64,000 nucleotides of DNA from Aldehydirespirator sp963667505 (GTDB taxonomy: Bacteria > Actinomycetota > Acidimicrobiia > Acidimicrobiales > Aldehydirespiratoraceae), in assembly GCA_963667505.2 (NCBI GenBank), contig OY763490.2:2108001-2172000 (forward strand). Reading direction: 5' to 3'. Below the pieces are notes generated by a model. It was not told the DNA's origin. It worked only from the letters and a program-made list of their open reading frames with translations, and made no database searches. Positions 30,698 through 40,324 of this stretch are shown here, in pieces. Numbering within the stretch: the first letter of the stretch is position 1; each line of letters begins with the position of its first letter. The position numbers and the translations under genes were made by a program.

Positions 30698-33127
30698 ATG
30701 AGCAGCACGGCTGACGGGTACACCGACGCGCCCCGAGGGCTCAGTGCCGCCGAAGTCGAGCTGCGCAGGCGCGAGGGACGCACCAACGACGTGCCCGACG
30801 CCCCGGTGCGCACGGTCGGCCAGATCGTGCGCAACAACGTGCTAACCCCGGTCAACGCCATCATCGGCTCGATGTTCGTGCTCATCATGCTGGCAGGATT
30901 CCCGGCCGACGCGCTGTTCGCCGGAGTGGTGGTGTCGAACAGCGTCATCGGGATAGCCCAGGAGCTCAAGGCCCGACGAACGCTCAACAAGCTGGCCGTG
31001 CTGTCGGCGCCGAAGGCCCGGGTGGTCCGCGAAGGCAGGACGCGCCAGGTGGGCACCAGCGAGGTGGTGGCCGACGACATCCTCGAGTTGCAGCCCGGCG
31101 ACCAGGTGGTGGTCGACGGAGAAGTCGTGGCGGCCAGCGGCCTCGAGGTCGACGAGTCGCTGCTCACGGGGGAGAGCGACCCGATCGACAAGGCCGCGGG
31201 CGACGGAGTCCTGTCCGGGTCGTTCGTGAGCGCAGGCGCCGGCTGGTACCGGGCCACGGCCATCGGCGCCGACTCCTACGCGGCCCGCCTGTCCGAGGAG
31301 GCCCGGCGCTTCAAGCTGGCCGGCAGCGAGCTCAAGAGCGGCGTCGATCTGGTGTTGCGTCGCTTGACATGGATCATCCCCTTGGCCACGGCGCTGCTGC
31401 TGGCCAGGCTCCTGGCCACCGAGGACCGGTGGCAGGAGGCGCTGCGAGGCACGGTGGCCGCGGCGGTGGCCATGGTGCCCGACGGCCTGGTGCTGCTGAC
31501 CAGCCTCTCGTTCATCACCGGCGTGATCGCGCTGGCTCGCCGTCAGGCGCTGGCCAGGGAACTGGCGTCGGTCGAGCTGCTGGCCAGAGTGGACACTCTG
31601 TGCCTGGACAAGACGGGGACGATCACCACCGGCGAGATCTCCTTCGAGCGGGTGGAGCCCCTCGGATCGGTCACAGAGGCCGACTCGATTGCGGCGCTGG
31701 CCGCGCTGGCCGCGGCCGATCCGGCCCCCAACGCCACCTTGGCCGCTATCGCCGCCGCAGTCGGCGACCCGTCCGATTCATGGAGACTGCGGGCCAGCGT
31801 GCCCTTCTCGTCAGCCCGCAAATGGGCCGCGGCGAGCTTCGAAGGGCGCGGCACCTACCACTTGGGCGCGCCCGACGTGCTGTTGGGCTGGGGCGGCGGG
31901 AGCGACGAGGCCCGCGCCAGGGCGGCCGACGCCTCCGCCGACGGCGGCAGGGTGCTGGTGGTGACCCGCTCCGACCCGGACGAGCCGTCGGACCAAGACC
32001 TCCCGGAGAGCCGAGAGCCGCTGTGCCTGGTGCATCTAGGCGACACGATCCGCTCTGACGCCACTGAGATCTTCGCCTACTTCCGCGACCAGGGCGTCGA
32101 CTTGAAGGTGATCTCCGGCGACCATCCCGCCACCGTGGCTGCGGTCGCCCACCGAGCCGGCATCACCGGCGCCTCCGTCGGCAACGGGGAGGGCCGCCGC
32201 AGCCCAGGCAGGCTGGGCCCCCCGGCGTTCGACGCCCGCCGGTTACCGAGCGGGCTCGACGAACTGGCCGACGCCCTGGAATCGAGCACCGTGTTCGGTC
32301 GGGTCGACCCGCACCAGAAGCGGGCCATGGTCCACGCCCTGCAGTCCCGCGGCCGGACTGTGGCCATGACCGGCGACGGCGTCAACGACGTGCTCGCCCT
32401 CAAGGACGCCGACATGGGCATCGCCATGGGCACCGGTTCGTCGGCGGCCCGGGCGGTGGCGCAACTGGTGCTGCTGGACAACCGCTTCGCAACCCTGCCC
32501 CGGGTGCTGGCCGAAGGGCGGCGGGTGATCAACAACATCGAGCGGGTGGCGAACCTGTTCATCACCAAGGCGGCCTACGCGGTGCTGCTCACCCTGCTGA
32601 TCGGCATGGCCGGCTCGCCGTTCCCGTTCCTGCCCAGGCATCTGACGCTCATCGGCACGTTCTCGGTGGGCGTGCCGGGATTCTTCCTGGCCCTGGCCCC
32701 CAACCAACGGCTCGTGGAGCCCGGCTTCCTCGGCCGGGTACTGCGGTTCTCGCTGCCGGCTGGCACCGCGGCCGCGGCGGCGACGTTCGCGCTGTACGAG
32801 GTCGTGCGCCGCCTCGACGGGGTCAGCCTCGACGAAGCCCGCACGTCGGCAACGATGACGCTGCTGGGCATCGGACTGGTGATACTGCTGCTCATCAGCC
32901 GGCCGTTGAGGCCATGGAAGGTCGGCCTCGCGGCATCCATGGCCGCCTCCTACGGGGTGGCGATGGCGTGGTCGCTCCCACGGGAGTTCTTCCAGCTCGC
33001 CACCCCCACGCTGAGCGGCTGGCTGTGGGTGCTGGCCGCGGTGGCGGTCGGCGGGGCCGGGGCGTGGCTCGCGGTGGAGGCCAGGAACCGGATCGCCGCA
33101 TCTCGCGCCCGGCGTGCGCTCCCGTGA
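30698..33127 (+). CDS. P-type cation-transporting ATPase, CtpE-like
   Basis: 809 residues with the full P-type layout: TGES (157-160) in the actuator domain, VPDGL (260-264) in the ion-binding helix in place of the usual PEGL, DKTGT (304-308) phosphorylation site, and TGDGVNDVLALKDADMGIAMG hinge. Ten hydrophobic segments fit the P2/P3-like topology. Overall order and the unusually short N-terminus resemble mycobacterial CtpE, a calcium transporter; substrate here is inferred. Its stop overlaps the start of the next gene (GTGA). Confidence 0.9.
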   Translation: MSSTADGYTDAPRGLSAAEVELRRREGRTNDVPDAPVRTVGQIVRNNVLTPVNAIIGSMFVLIMLAGFPADALFAGVVVSNSVIGIAQELKARRTLNKLAVLSAPKARVVREGRTRQVGTSEVVADDILELQPGDQVVVDGEVVAASGLEVDESLLTGESDPIDKAAGDGVLSGSFVSAGAGWYRATAIGADSYAARLSEEARRFKLAGSELKSGVDLVLRRLTWIIPLATALLLARLLATEDRWQEALRGTVAAAVAMVPDGLVLLTSLSFITGVIALARRQALARELASVELLARVDTLCLDKTGTITTGEISFERVEPLGSVTEADSIAALAALAAADPAPNATLAAIAAAVGDPSDSWRLRASVPFSSARKWAAASFEGRGTYHLGAPDVLLGWGGGSDEARARAADASADGGRVLVVTRSDPDEPSDQDLPESREPLCLVHLGDTIRSDATEIFAYFRDQGVDLKVISGDHPATVAAVAHRAGITGASVGNGEGRRSPGRLGPPAFDARRLPSGLDELADALESSTVFGRVDPHQKRAMVHALQSRGRTVAMTGDGVNDVLALKDADMGIAMGTGSSAARAVAQLVLLDNRFATLPRVLAEGRRVINNIERVANLFITKAAYAVLLTLLIGMAGSPFPFLPRHLTLIGTFSVGVPGFFLALAPNQRLVEPGFLGRVLRFSLPAGTAAAAATFALYEVVRRLDGVSLDEARTSATMTLLGIGLVILLLISRPLRPWKVGLAASMAASYGVAMAWSLPREFFQLATPTLSGWLWVLAAVAVGGAGAWLAVEARNRIAASRARRALP

Positions 33128-33789
33128 GCCGAGACGTCCTCGTCGTCGGCGCAGGTCCTCCCGCCGAGGCGCTGGCCCCGGAGCTGTCCGGGGAGGTGCT
33201 GCTCGTCGCGCCCGAGGCCCGCGACGTCGACGACGGTTTCGTGGATGGGCTCCGGCGGGCCGACGGCAGCCCGCTCGACGGGCTCGACCTGGTCGTTCAC
33301 GCCCTGTTTCCGCAGCCGAGCCGCACACCGGCGCCGATCGACGAGATGACCGGCGACCACTGGGACGCCGCCTGCGACGCTCCGCTGGAGGCCGGCATCC
33401 GACTGGCCCGCGGCGCGCACCGCCACCTGGCGGCGCGGCGCGGCACCATCGTTTTCTGCGTCCCGCTCGTCGGCGCGGCCGGCGCGGCGAGGCTGGCTCC
33501 ACTGGCCGGATTGGCCGAGGGGCTGCGGATACTGGCCCGCTCGCTGGCCCGCGGCTGGGGCGCGGACGGGATCAGGGCGCACACCCTGACGCTTCATCCG
33601 TCGATGTTCCTCGCATCGGAGCACGCCGAGGCCGCGCTGGAGGCCACCGCCCTCCACGATCCGGCCCTGGGCCGGCTGCCCACGGCCGCGGAGGTGGCCG
33701 CGGTGATCGAGCGGCTGGCCGACCGAGCGGCGAGCGGGCTGACCGGGGCGTCGCTGGTCATGGACGGCGGCGTCTGGATGGCGGGATGA
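33124..33789 (+). CDS. SDR-like protein lacking the catalytic YxxxK
   Basis: 221 residues with a Rossmann-type start (DVLVVGAGPPAEALAPEL), an NAG-position segment LVVHALFPQPS, and the C-terminal SDR hallmark GLTGASLVMDGGVWMAG. No YxxxK catalytic pair is visible, and the cofactor motif is incomplete, so it is probably a non-catalytic partner of the SDR encoded next. Coupled at both ends: GTGA with the P-type ATPase gene and ATGA with the downstream SDR. Confidence 0.75.
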   Translation: MSRDVLVVGAGPPAEALAPELSGEVLLVAPEARDVDDGFVDGLRRADGSPLDGLDLVVHALFPQPSRTPAPIDEMTGDHWDAACDAPLEAGIRLARGAHRHLAARRGTIVFCVPLVGAAGAARLAPLAGLAEGLRILARSLARGWGADGIRAHTLTLHPSMFLASEHAEAALEATALHDPALGRLPTAAEVAAVIERLADRAASGLTGASLVMDGGVWMAG

Positions 33790-34583
33790 CCGAGCCTGCG
33801 GATGCGGTAGACGCGCCCGCCAGTGCGCCCCTCCTAGGCCAAGTGGCGATGGTGACCGGCGCCGGTCAGGGGGTGGGCGAGGGAATCGCCCGGGCCATGG
33901 CCGCCGCTGGGGCGGCTGTCGTCGTCGCCACACGGCGGGCCGTCACCGGCGAGCCCGTGGCGGACTCGATCCGGACCGCCGGCCAGGATGCCGCCTTCGT
34001 TCGCTGCGACGTAGCCCGGAGCGACGACGTGCGAGCGGCGGTGGACGAGGCCGTCGGGCGCTTCGGCGGGCTCGACGTGATGGTCCACAACGCGGTGTCG
34101 CCTCCGGGCGGCCCTCGGCCCCTCCAGCACGCCGACAGCCGGACTGTCGGCTCCCAGATCGCCACCGCCGTCACCGGGACCTACAACTGCGCCCGACACG
34201 GGTTTCGGCACCTGCGACGCCGCCCCGGCTCGATGATCCTGCTCGCTTCCCCCGCCGGAGTGGAGGGGTCGGCCAGCCTGCCCGTGTACGCCGCGGTGAA
34301 GGCCGCCCAGCGCGGCATCCTCAAGAGCCTGGCCCGCGAGTGGGGCCCATACGGCGTCCGGGTGAATGCCATCGCGCCGGTAGCCTGGACCCCGGCCATG
34401 GAGGCAGCCGTGGCCGCCAACCCCGGTCTGGACCAACGGCTCGCGGAGCGCACCGCCCTGGGCCGGATCGGCGACGCCGCCACCGACATCGGCCCGGTGG
34501 CCGTGTTCCTCGCATCCGGGCAGTCCCGCTACGTGACAGGCCAGACGATCGTGGTCGACGGAGGCGGATTCCTGGGCCTGTAG
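33786..34583 (+). CDS. Short-chain dehydrogenase/reductase
   Basis: 265 residues. Cofactor motif TGAGQGVGEG near residue 23; VHNAVSPPGG replaces the usual NNAG; active-site YAAVKAA provides the Tyr and Lys; C-terminal RYVTGQTIVVDGGGF. The substrate is unknown. The pairing with a degenerate SDR immediately upstream suggests a heteromeric enzyme, as known for some fatty-acyl or steroid dehydrogenases (inference). A 4-bp overlap couples the two. Confidence 0.88.
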   Translation: MTEPADAVDAPASAPLLGQVAMVTGAGQGVGEGIARAMAAAGAAVVVATRRAVTGEPVADSIRTAGQDAAFVRCDVARSDDVRAAVDEAVGRFGGLDVMVHNAVSPPGGPRPLQHADSRTVGSQIATAVTGTYNCARHGFRHLRRRPGSMILLASPAGVEGSASLPVYAAVKAAQRGILKSLAREWGPYGVRVNAIAPVAWTPAMEAAVAANPGLDQRLAERTALGRIGDAATDIGPVAVFLASGQSRYVTGQTIVVDGGGFLGL

Positions 34584-34632
34584 CGATAGCAGCATCTGCC
34601 GTGGGCGGCGGCGTGCTGCTAGACCGTTCGTC

Positions 34633-35509
34633 GTGGCAGAGGTGCACCTGCTGGTGAGCCCGCGAGGGAGGCCGGGGCCGGGCCGCGGCCGCGGCGCCGA
34701 TAGTTCGCCGCGAGATCGAGCGGTCGGGCTGCACACCGGTGGACATCAGCGGCGCCTCCGGGCCGGAGTCGGCGCAGGCCGCCCGCGACGCGGTGGCCGC
34801 GGGGGCCCAGCGGCTGATCGCGGTGGGCGGCGACGGAACGGTGCACTTGGCGCTTCAGGGTGTCGCGGGAACCGGCGCGGTGCTGGGGATAGTGCCCGTG
34901 GGCACCGGCAACGACCTGGCCCGGACGTTCGGCCTCGACCAACTCGGCGTGGAGGAGGCCACCCGTCGGGCGCTGGGACCGGCCCGGGCCATCGACGCCA
35001 TCCGCACCGACCGCGGACGCTGGGTTGCGTTCAACGTGACGGGCGGCTTCAGCGTGGACGTCAACGACCGGGCCGACCGGATGCGTTTCCCTCGGGGGCC
35101 GAGCCGGTACACAGTGGCGACGCTGCTGACGATGCCGGGCCTGCGCCACCGCCAGCTGGCCGTGACGGTGGACGGGCTGCGGCGGGAGTACCGCAGCGCC
35201 CTTCTCGCGGTGTCCAACTCGCCCACGTTCGGGGGCGGCATGGCCATCTGCCCCGACGCCGACCCGGCCGACGGCCTGCTGGACGTGTGCGTCGTCGGGG
35301 CGGCCGGGCGGGCCACGATGCTGCGCCTGCTGCCGAAGGTGTTCTCCGGCGGCCATGTGGGCCACCGTCACGTCGAGATGCACAGGGGCCGCCAGATCGT
35401 CATCGAGGGCGAGCCGACGGACCTGGTGGGCGACGGCGAAGCGATCGGCTCATCGCCGATCACGCTCGAGGCGGCACCCGACGCGCTGCGTCTGGCCGCG
35501 GACGCCTAG
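34633..35509 (+). CDS. Diacylglycerol kinase/NAD kinase-fold lipid kinase with apparent frameshift
   Basis: From 34739 onward the protein is a clear DAGK-type catalytic domain: IAVGGDGTVHLALQGV, GIVPVGTGNDLARTFG, a GFSVDVN segment, and NSPTFGGGMAICPDADPADGLLDV. The expected N-terminus (MAEVHLLVSPRGR) is encoded from GTG 34633 in another frame. The downstream frame is open from 34658 and reads AAAAPIVRREIERSGCTPVDISG, which completes the fold. The frames must switch within 34658-34695, a run of GGCCGGGGCC-type sequence. This is either a sequencing error or a true frameshift; a start at GTG 34739 would lose about 35 residues. Confidence 0.75.
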
Positions 35510-35537
35510 CCGCGTCTCGTCCCCCGGCGGCACGTTC

Positions 35538-35595
35538 CCGGCGCGAACTGGCAGCACAGAGCGCCCATTTGGGCGCCGACAGCTGCCAAATCCGG
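35538..35595. repeat. Palindromic intergenic element, family B, copy 2
   Basis: CCGG ends enclose arms GAACTGGCAGC and GCTGCCAAATC and a perfect inner hairpin GCGCCC-ATTT-GGGCGC (35561-35576). It is related to 15091-15146 (shared GAA.TGGCAGCA.A..GC...CCC). Located between convergent genes, it could serve as a two-way terminator. Confidence 0.6.
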
Positions 35596-35596
35596 A

Positions 35597-36115
35597 TCAG
35601 ATGGGGCCGCTCCCCGCCCAGAACGCCTGCCACGCCGGGTCGTCGTAGGGAATCGAGCCACGGCCGACCTGCTGAGCGGGCCAGTTCGCGACCGGCTGGT
35701 CGAGCGGGGAGCGACCGGTCGCCGCCCCGTACCACAGCAGATGCCGGCGCCGGGCGAACCGCCACCCGTCGTCGAGCAGGACATACCGGTCCTCATACTT
35801 GATGAGCTGCTCGATGAACCCCTCGGCGTGGTCGTCCACATGGGCGTGGCACCACACCGCGCCGTAGGCGTTGCCCGCGTCCTCGAAGTCGATGAGGTGG
35901 TTCGTCACCATCAGGACAGCCACCCCGACTCGGGCAAGAGACTCCTCGCTGAGCCGGCGGCACGCCTCGGGGCCGGCGCCGTAGGCGCCGAAGCGGGCGT
36001 CGGGCGCGAACAGCGACACCATCAGGTCGATGTCGCGGCGGTCCACCGCGTCGGCGTAACGGTAGGCGAGCTGGCGGATCTCGTCGCGGGCCGCCGCCCG
36101 CTCGACCGGCGTCAT
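35597..36115 (-). CDS. SnoaL-like / NTF2-fold protein
   Basis: 172 residues: EIRQLAYRYADAVDRRDIDLMVSLFAPDARFG at the N-terminus, then MVTNHLIDFEDAGNAYGAVWCHAHVDDH and YEDRYVLLDDGWRFARRRHLLW, the pattern of SnoaL_4 proteins found with Rieske and steroid or aromatic catabolic enzymes. Such proteins are cyclases, dehydratases or isomerases, so the reaction cannot be called. ATG at 36115 is preferred; an in-frame GTG at 36148 would add 11 residues. Confidence 0.8.
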   Translation of the reverse strand: MTPVERAAARDEIRQLAYRYADAVDRRDIDLMVSLFAPDARFGAYGAGPEACRRLSEESLARVGVAVLMVTNHLIDFEDAGNAYGAVWCHAHVDDHAEGFIEQLIKYEDRYVLLDDGWRFARRRHLLWYGAATGRSPLDQPVANWPAQQVGRGSIPYDDPAWQAFWAGSGPI

Positions 36116-36226
36116 GCCGTCGGAATGATCCGCTATCGACGGGCCCACCGGCGCGGACGATACCGCCGGGCACCGCAGTCGCGGGAGCCCACCGCGGGCG
36201 CCGCAGTCGCGGAAGCGCGCCGCCGG

Positions 36227-36973
36227 TCACCCCCTAGGGGGCGCCAGCGCGGCCATGAGCTCGTCGGCGAAGTCCGGGCGGGCGATCACCAGGCCGGGCG
36301 TGCGGGGGACGGCGTTGTTGAAGCGCAGCGGCTCGCCGGTCGCGTCCGAGGCGTGCAGGCCCGCGGCGAGGGCCACCGCAGCCGGGGCGCAGGTGTCCCA
36401 CTCGTAGAGCCCCCCGCCGTGCACATAGGCGTCGGCCTCGCCGCGCACGACGGCCATGGCCTTGACCCCGGCCGAGCCCATGGCGACGACCTCGGCGTCG
36501 AGGCGGCGGGCCAGCCGCCGGCCGTCGATCTGGCCGCGGGACCGTGAGACCAGCACCCGGCGCCGCCCGACCCGACACATCGTGGGCTCGGCGGGCGGTT
36601 CGGTGCAGAACGTGGTGTTCCATGCGGGCACCGCCACCGCGGCGGCGGTCGGCGCGCCGTCCTCGCAGAGTGCCACATGCACGCACCACGCTCCGCTGAT
36701 CCCGAAGTCGCTGGAGCCGTCGAGAGGATCGACGATCCATACTCGCCCTGCTCGCAGGCGGCGCCGGTCGTCGCGGCCCTCCTCGGAGAGGACCGCGTCC
36801 GAGGGTCGGTGCCGACGCAGTTCGTCGCTCAGGAACTCGTGGGCCTGACGGTCCCCGGCCGTCTCCAGCCCCCAACCCTGCGGAGCCCCGGGGTCCGAGA
36901 GCAGTCCCACCAGCAGCCGGCCCGCCTCGCGGGCCAGGCGGGCCGCCAGCGCATGATCGTCAGCGGTGGCCAT
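36227..36973 (-). CDS. Inositol-monophosphatase-family phosphatase, CysQ-like
   Basis: 248 residues. Metal-site motifs: LSEEGRDD (about 62-69), WIVDPLDGSSDF (about 79-90), and YEWDTCAPAAVALAAG near residue 190. The WDTCAP variant and size are those of CysQ (3'(2'),5'-bisphosphate nucleotidase) more than of SuhB. CysQ recycles PAP from sulfate assimilation. ATG start at 36973, upstream region unremarkable. Confidence 0.85.
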   Translation of the reverse strand: MATADDHALAARLAREAGRLLVGLLSDPGAPQGWGLETAGDRQAHEFLSDELRRHRPSDAVLSEEGRDDRRRLRAGRVWIVDPLDGSSDFGISGAWCVHVALCEDGAPTAAAVAVPAWNTTFCTEPPAEPTMCRVGRRRVLVSRSRGQIDGRRLARRLDAEVVAMGSAGVKAMAVVRGEADAYVHGGGLYEWDTCAPAAVALAAGLHASDATGEPLRFNNAVPRTPGLVIARPDFADELMAALAPPRG

Positions 36974-37038
36974 TCAGCCAGTCCCCGAAGCTGGAGGGCC
37001 ATGTTGACGGATCGGGTCGCACACAGGGAACTACTGCG

Positions 37039-37671
37039 TCAATTTCGGTCGGCTCGGCTGGCCCGGCCGGCCCTGTCGGTTCCGACGCGGTGAACGGAGA
37101 CCGCGTAGGTTCCGCCGTCGTAGGGTTTCCGGTCCCAGGTGGACCAGCGGTGCTCCAACACGAGGCCGGCGTCGGCCGCGAACCGGTCGTAGTCGGCGAA
37201 CGTCAGCGGCGTCAGTCCCAGCCGAAAGCCGGCCACCAGCCGACCGCGGTCGCTGAGGTGCCTGGCCATGTTGGCCACCACGGCGGCCTCGGTGCCGACG
37301 TCCAGGAAGACCATCACGTTGCCTGCCAGAACGATCAGATCGAAGAGCCGCCGGGAGGGCGCCGTCCCCGGCCCGAGGATCTCGGCGTCAACTAGATCGC
37401 CGAGGACCCACGACACTTGGGGAGCCTTGCCGCGGGCCTCGTTCAGCATGCTCCGGTCGAGGTCGACGCCGACGACGTCGATGCCGCGGCGATCCAGCTC
37501 GATGGCCACCCGGCCCGTTCCGCATCCCGCGTCCAGCACCGAGGCCGGCTCGAACCACGACACCAGGTCGGCCTCGCCGTGGACCCACTCGCCGCGCGCC
37601 TGCATCCGCTTCCAACGGTCGTCGTAGACCCGGCCGTGCGACTGGCCGCCGACCTCCCACCACCGGCTCAC
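37039..37671 (-). CDS. SAM-dependent methyltransferase
   Basis: 210 residues. After WWEVGGQSHGRVYDDRWKRMQARGEWVHGEADLVSWF comes the SAM motif I, VLDAGCGTGRVAIEL, then VVGVDLDRSMLNEARGKAP and LIVLAGNVMVFL. Class I methyltransferase; substrate unknown. GTG at 37671 is chosen because the conserved segment begins there and AGGG precedes it. Divergent from the LLM gene at 37878. Confidence 0.85.
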   Translation of the reverse strand: MSRWWEVGGQSHGRVYDDRWKRMQARGEWVHGEADLVSWFEPASVLDAGCGTGRVAIELDRRGIDVVGVDLDRSMLNEARGKAPQVSWVLGDLVDAEILGPGTAPSRRLFDLIVLAGNVMVFLDVGTEAAVVANMARHLSDRGRLVAGFRLGLTPLTFADYDRFAADAGLVLEHRWSTWDRKPYDGGTYAVSVHRVGTDRAGRASRADRN

Positions 37672-37877
37672 CTGATCGACCCTAAGGGCCGGGCGGGCCG
37701 TCGCCTCACCCACCGACTGTGCACGGCGCCGCCTGTGCCGCCGCACGATCGGGCGGCCGCCGCCTCACTGAAGCGACCGCGTGCCGTGCCTCCCGCATCG
37801 GCACGCGACCGGGCCGACACATGAGCCCTGTGTCCGTTAGCCTCGACTCCGACCTGCCAGAGAACAATGGAGGGCTC

Positions 37878-39092
37878 ATGGAGTTCGGCATCTTCCAGAA
37901 CGGCTACATCCCCGGCCCGTCCGCTCACATCGCCGAACACGAGCACCTGATGCTGATGCGCGAGGCGTCGTACCCGATCCTGGCCGACAAGCACAACTGG
38001 AAGTTCGCCTGGTTCGGGGAGCACCACTGCCTCACCGAGTACAGCCACCTGTCGGCGCCCGAGGTGATGATCGGCTGGGTGGCCGCCCAGACCGACTACA
38101 TCCACCTGGGCACGGCCATCACCAGCCTGCCCACCACCAAGGAGCACCCGGTGCGCATCGCGGAGCGGGCCGCCATGCTCGACCACTTCTGCGAGGGCCG
38201 CTTCGAGTTCGGCACCGGCCGGGGCGCGGGCAGCCACGAGGTGGCCGCCTTCAACGGCACGCTCACCTCCGAGACTAAGGCCATGTGGAACGAGGCCATC
38301 ACCGAGATACCCCGGATGTGGGCCCAGCGGGACTACTCCTACGAGGGCGAGCACTTCCGGGTGCCGCCCAACCACAACGTCCTGCCCAAGCCCTACCACG
38401 GCACCCATCCGCCGCTGTGGGTGGCCTGCGGCAACCTGGCGACGTTCGCGACGGCGGGGAGCATGGGCATCGGGGCCATCGCCTTCAACTTCGAGCCCGC
38501 GCCCGCGCTCAAGGGCCGCATCGACAGCTACAAGGAGGCCCTCGCCGGCTGCGACGAGCCTCACGGCTCGTACATGAACGACAACGTGATGATGACCAAC
38601 TCGCTGATCTGCCTGGAGGACCGCGACCGGGCCCGGGAGATCGCGTTGATGCAGGGCCGGGGCTACCTGTACTCGATGGTGTGCCTCTACCACGACACCA
38701 TCCCCAAGCGGGAGGGCTCCCCCACCTGGCCCGAGCCGCCCCTCGGCCTGCCCGACGAGGCCACCCTCGACTTCGCCATCGACGCGGGCTACATGCTTTG
38801 CGGCACGCCCGAGGAGGTGTGCGAGCAGCTCGAGAAGTCCTATGTGGCGGTGGGCACCGACCAGCTCGTGTTCGGCCTGCCCAACGAGGGCTTCGAGTAC
38901 GAGGAGATCCTCGAGATGATCGAGATCTTCGGAGACCGGGTCATCCCCGAGTTCGACAAGGACCGAGTGCACTCCACCGAGAAGTACCGGGCCGGCGCGG
39001 TGCGCAAGTACCCGGAGTGGAACGCCCCGCCCCCCGACATCAAGGCCACGCCGCCCCCCAGCGCCTCGATGCCCATCCCCTACCGCCACTGA
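37878..39092 (+). CDS. Luciferase-like (LLM) flavin-dependent oxidoreductase
   Basis: 404 residues with the TIM-barrel luciferase-like fold: EFGIFQNGYIPG at the start, FAWFGEHHCLTEYSHLSAP, YIHLGTAITSLP, GRFEFGTGRGAG and the C-terminal CGTPEEVCEQLEKSY. The WFGEHH pattern is that of the bacterial-luciferase alkanal monooxygenase branch (FMN-type) more than of F420-dependent members. Substrate unknown. AGGG lies about 4 bp before the ATG. Confidence 0.88.
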   Translation: MEFGIFQNGYIPGPSAHIAEHEHLMLMREASYPILADKHNWKFAWFGEHHCLTEYSHLSAPEVMIGWVAAQTDYIHLGTAITSLPTTKEHPVRIAERAAMLDHFCEGRFEFGTGRGAGSHEVAAFNGTLTSETKAMWNEAITEIPRMWAQRDYSYEGEHFRVPPNHNVLPKPYHGTHPPLWVACGNLATFATAGSMGIGAIAFNFEPAPALKGRIDSYKEALAGCDEPHGSYMNDNVMMTNSLICLEDRDRAREIALMQGRGYLYSMVCLYHDTIPKREGSPTWPEPPLGLPDEATLDFAIDAGYMLCGTPEEVCEQLEKSYVAVGTDQLVFGLPNEGFEYEEILEMIEIFGDRVIPEFDKDRVHSTEKYRAGAVRKYPEWNAPPPDIKATPPPSASMPIPYRH

Positions 39093-39217
39093 TTCCGGTC
39101 CGGGTCGCGATCATCGTCGGCCGGCGCATGGGCCCTGTCCGAGGCGGGCGACGGCCCGATCGGCCAGCCCCGCTCCCGCCCATCACCAGAGTGGGCCTGA
39201 TCAGCAGACCGAGCCCG

Positions 39218-40231
39218 TCAGCCCTTGACTAGTTCGGCGGCCTGACGACAGGCCTCGGGGCTGCGGGCGGAGACATTGAGCATCGTTACCGGCGACTCTT
39301 TCCAGGCTTGGAGTCGGTCGCGGATGCGCTCGGGCGGACCGACCAGGGAGATCTCGTCGGCGAACTCTTGAGGCACCGCGGAGATCGCCTCGTCCCGGTG
39401 TCCGTCCAGGAACAGCCGCTGGACCTTGTGGGCGGCCTCCTCGTAGCCCATCCGAGCCATGAGCTTGGTGTGGTAGTTCTGGCCCTCGGCCCCCATTCCC
39501 CCGACGTAGAAGCCGAGGCTGGCCCGCACCGGCAACAGGGCTTCGGCGATGCCGTCGGGCTCGCACACCCGCAGAGTCGTGTTCACCGCGATCTCAAAGC
39601 CCTCCGGGGCGGCCACCAGTTGCGAGGCGTACACCTCCGGGCGCTGCGGCGAGTAGTAGAGCGGCAGCCAGCCATCGGCTATCTCGACGGTCTGGGCCAC
39701 GTTGCGGGGCCCCTCGGCACCGATCCAGATCGGGATGCGCCGCAGCGGATGGGTCATGATCTTCAGCGACTTGCCGAGACCCTCCGCGCCCTCGCCGGCG
39801 TAGGGGTGCTGGAAATGCTCGCCATCGAAAGCCAGTGGGCCGGCCCGCTCGAAGACCCCCCGCAGGACCTCCACGTACTCGCGGGTGCGGGACAGCGGCC
39901 GGGACGATGGGCGGCCGTACCAGCCCTCCACCACCTGGGGGCCGGACACGCCGAGGCCGAGGATGGCCCGGCCGCCGGATATGTGGTCGAGGGTCACGGC
40001 GTGCATAGCAGTGGCCGTGGGCGTGCGGGCCGCGATCTGCGCGATCCCGGTGCCGAGGCGGATCCGCTCGGTGGAGGCGGCAATCAGCACCAGCGGCGAG
40101 AAGGCGTCGGAGCCCCAGGACTCGGCCGTCCACGCCGCGTCGAATCCGGCTCGCTCGGCTGCGACGGCCAGATCGACAAGGCCTTCGGGCATCCCGCGGC
40201 CCCAATAGCCCAGCGTCAACCCGAGTTGCAC
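39218..40231 (-). CDS. LLM-class F420-dependent oxidoreductase
   Basis: 337 residues: MQLGLTLGYWGRGMPEGLVDLAVAAERAGFDAAW, LIAASTERIRLGTGIAQIAARTPTATAMHAVTLD, GRAILGLGVSGPQVVEGWYG, and KIMTHPLRRIPIWIGAEGPRNV are typical of F420-dependent LLM enzymes of actinobacteria. Presence of cofC in the window supports F420 use. GTG start. It is convergent with the LLM gene ending at 39092; nothing notable lies in the 125 bp between. Confidence 0.87.
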   Translation of the reverse strand: MQLGLTLGYWGRGMPEGLVDLAVAAERAGFDAAWTAESWGSDAFSPLVLIAASTERIRLGTGIAQIAARTPTATAMHAVTLDHISGGRAILGLGVSGPQVVEGWYGRPSSRPLSRTREYVEVLRGVFERAGPLAFDGEHFQHPYAGEGAEGLGKSLKIMTHPLRRIPIWIGAEGPRNVAQTVEIADGWLPLYYSPQRPEVYASQLVAAPEGFEIAVNTTLRVCEPDGIAEALLPVRASLGFYVGGMGAEGQNYHTKLMARMGYEEAAHKVQRLFLDGHRDEAISAVPQEFADEISLVGPPERIRDRLQAWKESPVTMLNVSARSPEACRQAAELVKG

Positions 40232-40324
40232 GTTCGCACGCTAGCCCGATGCCACAGGTCGCGACGCGGGGGCAGGCGGTCGCGCTGGTAGGGTGACGAC
40301 GTTCGTGGCGGGCGGTGACGGACA

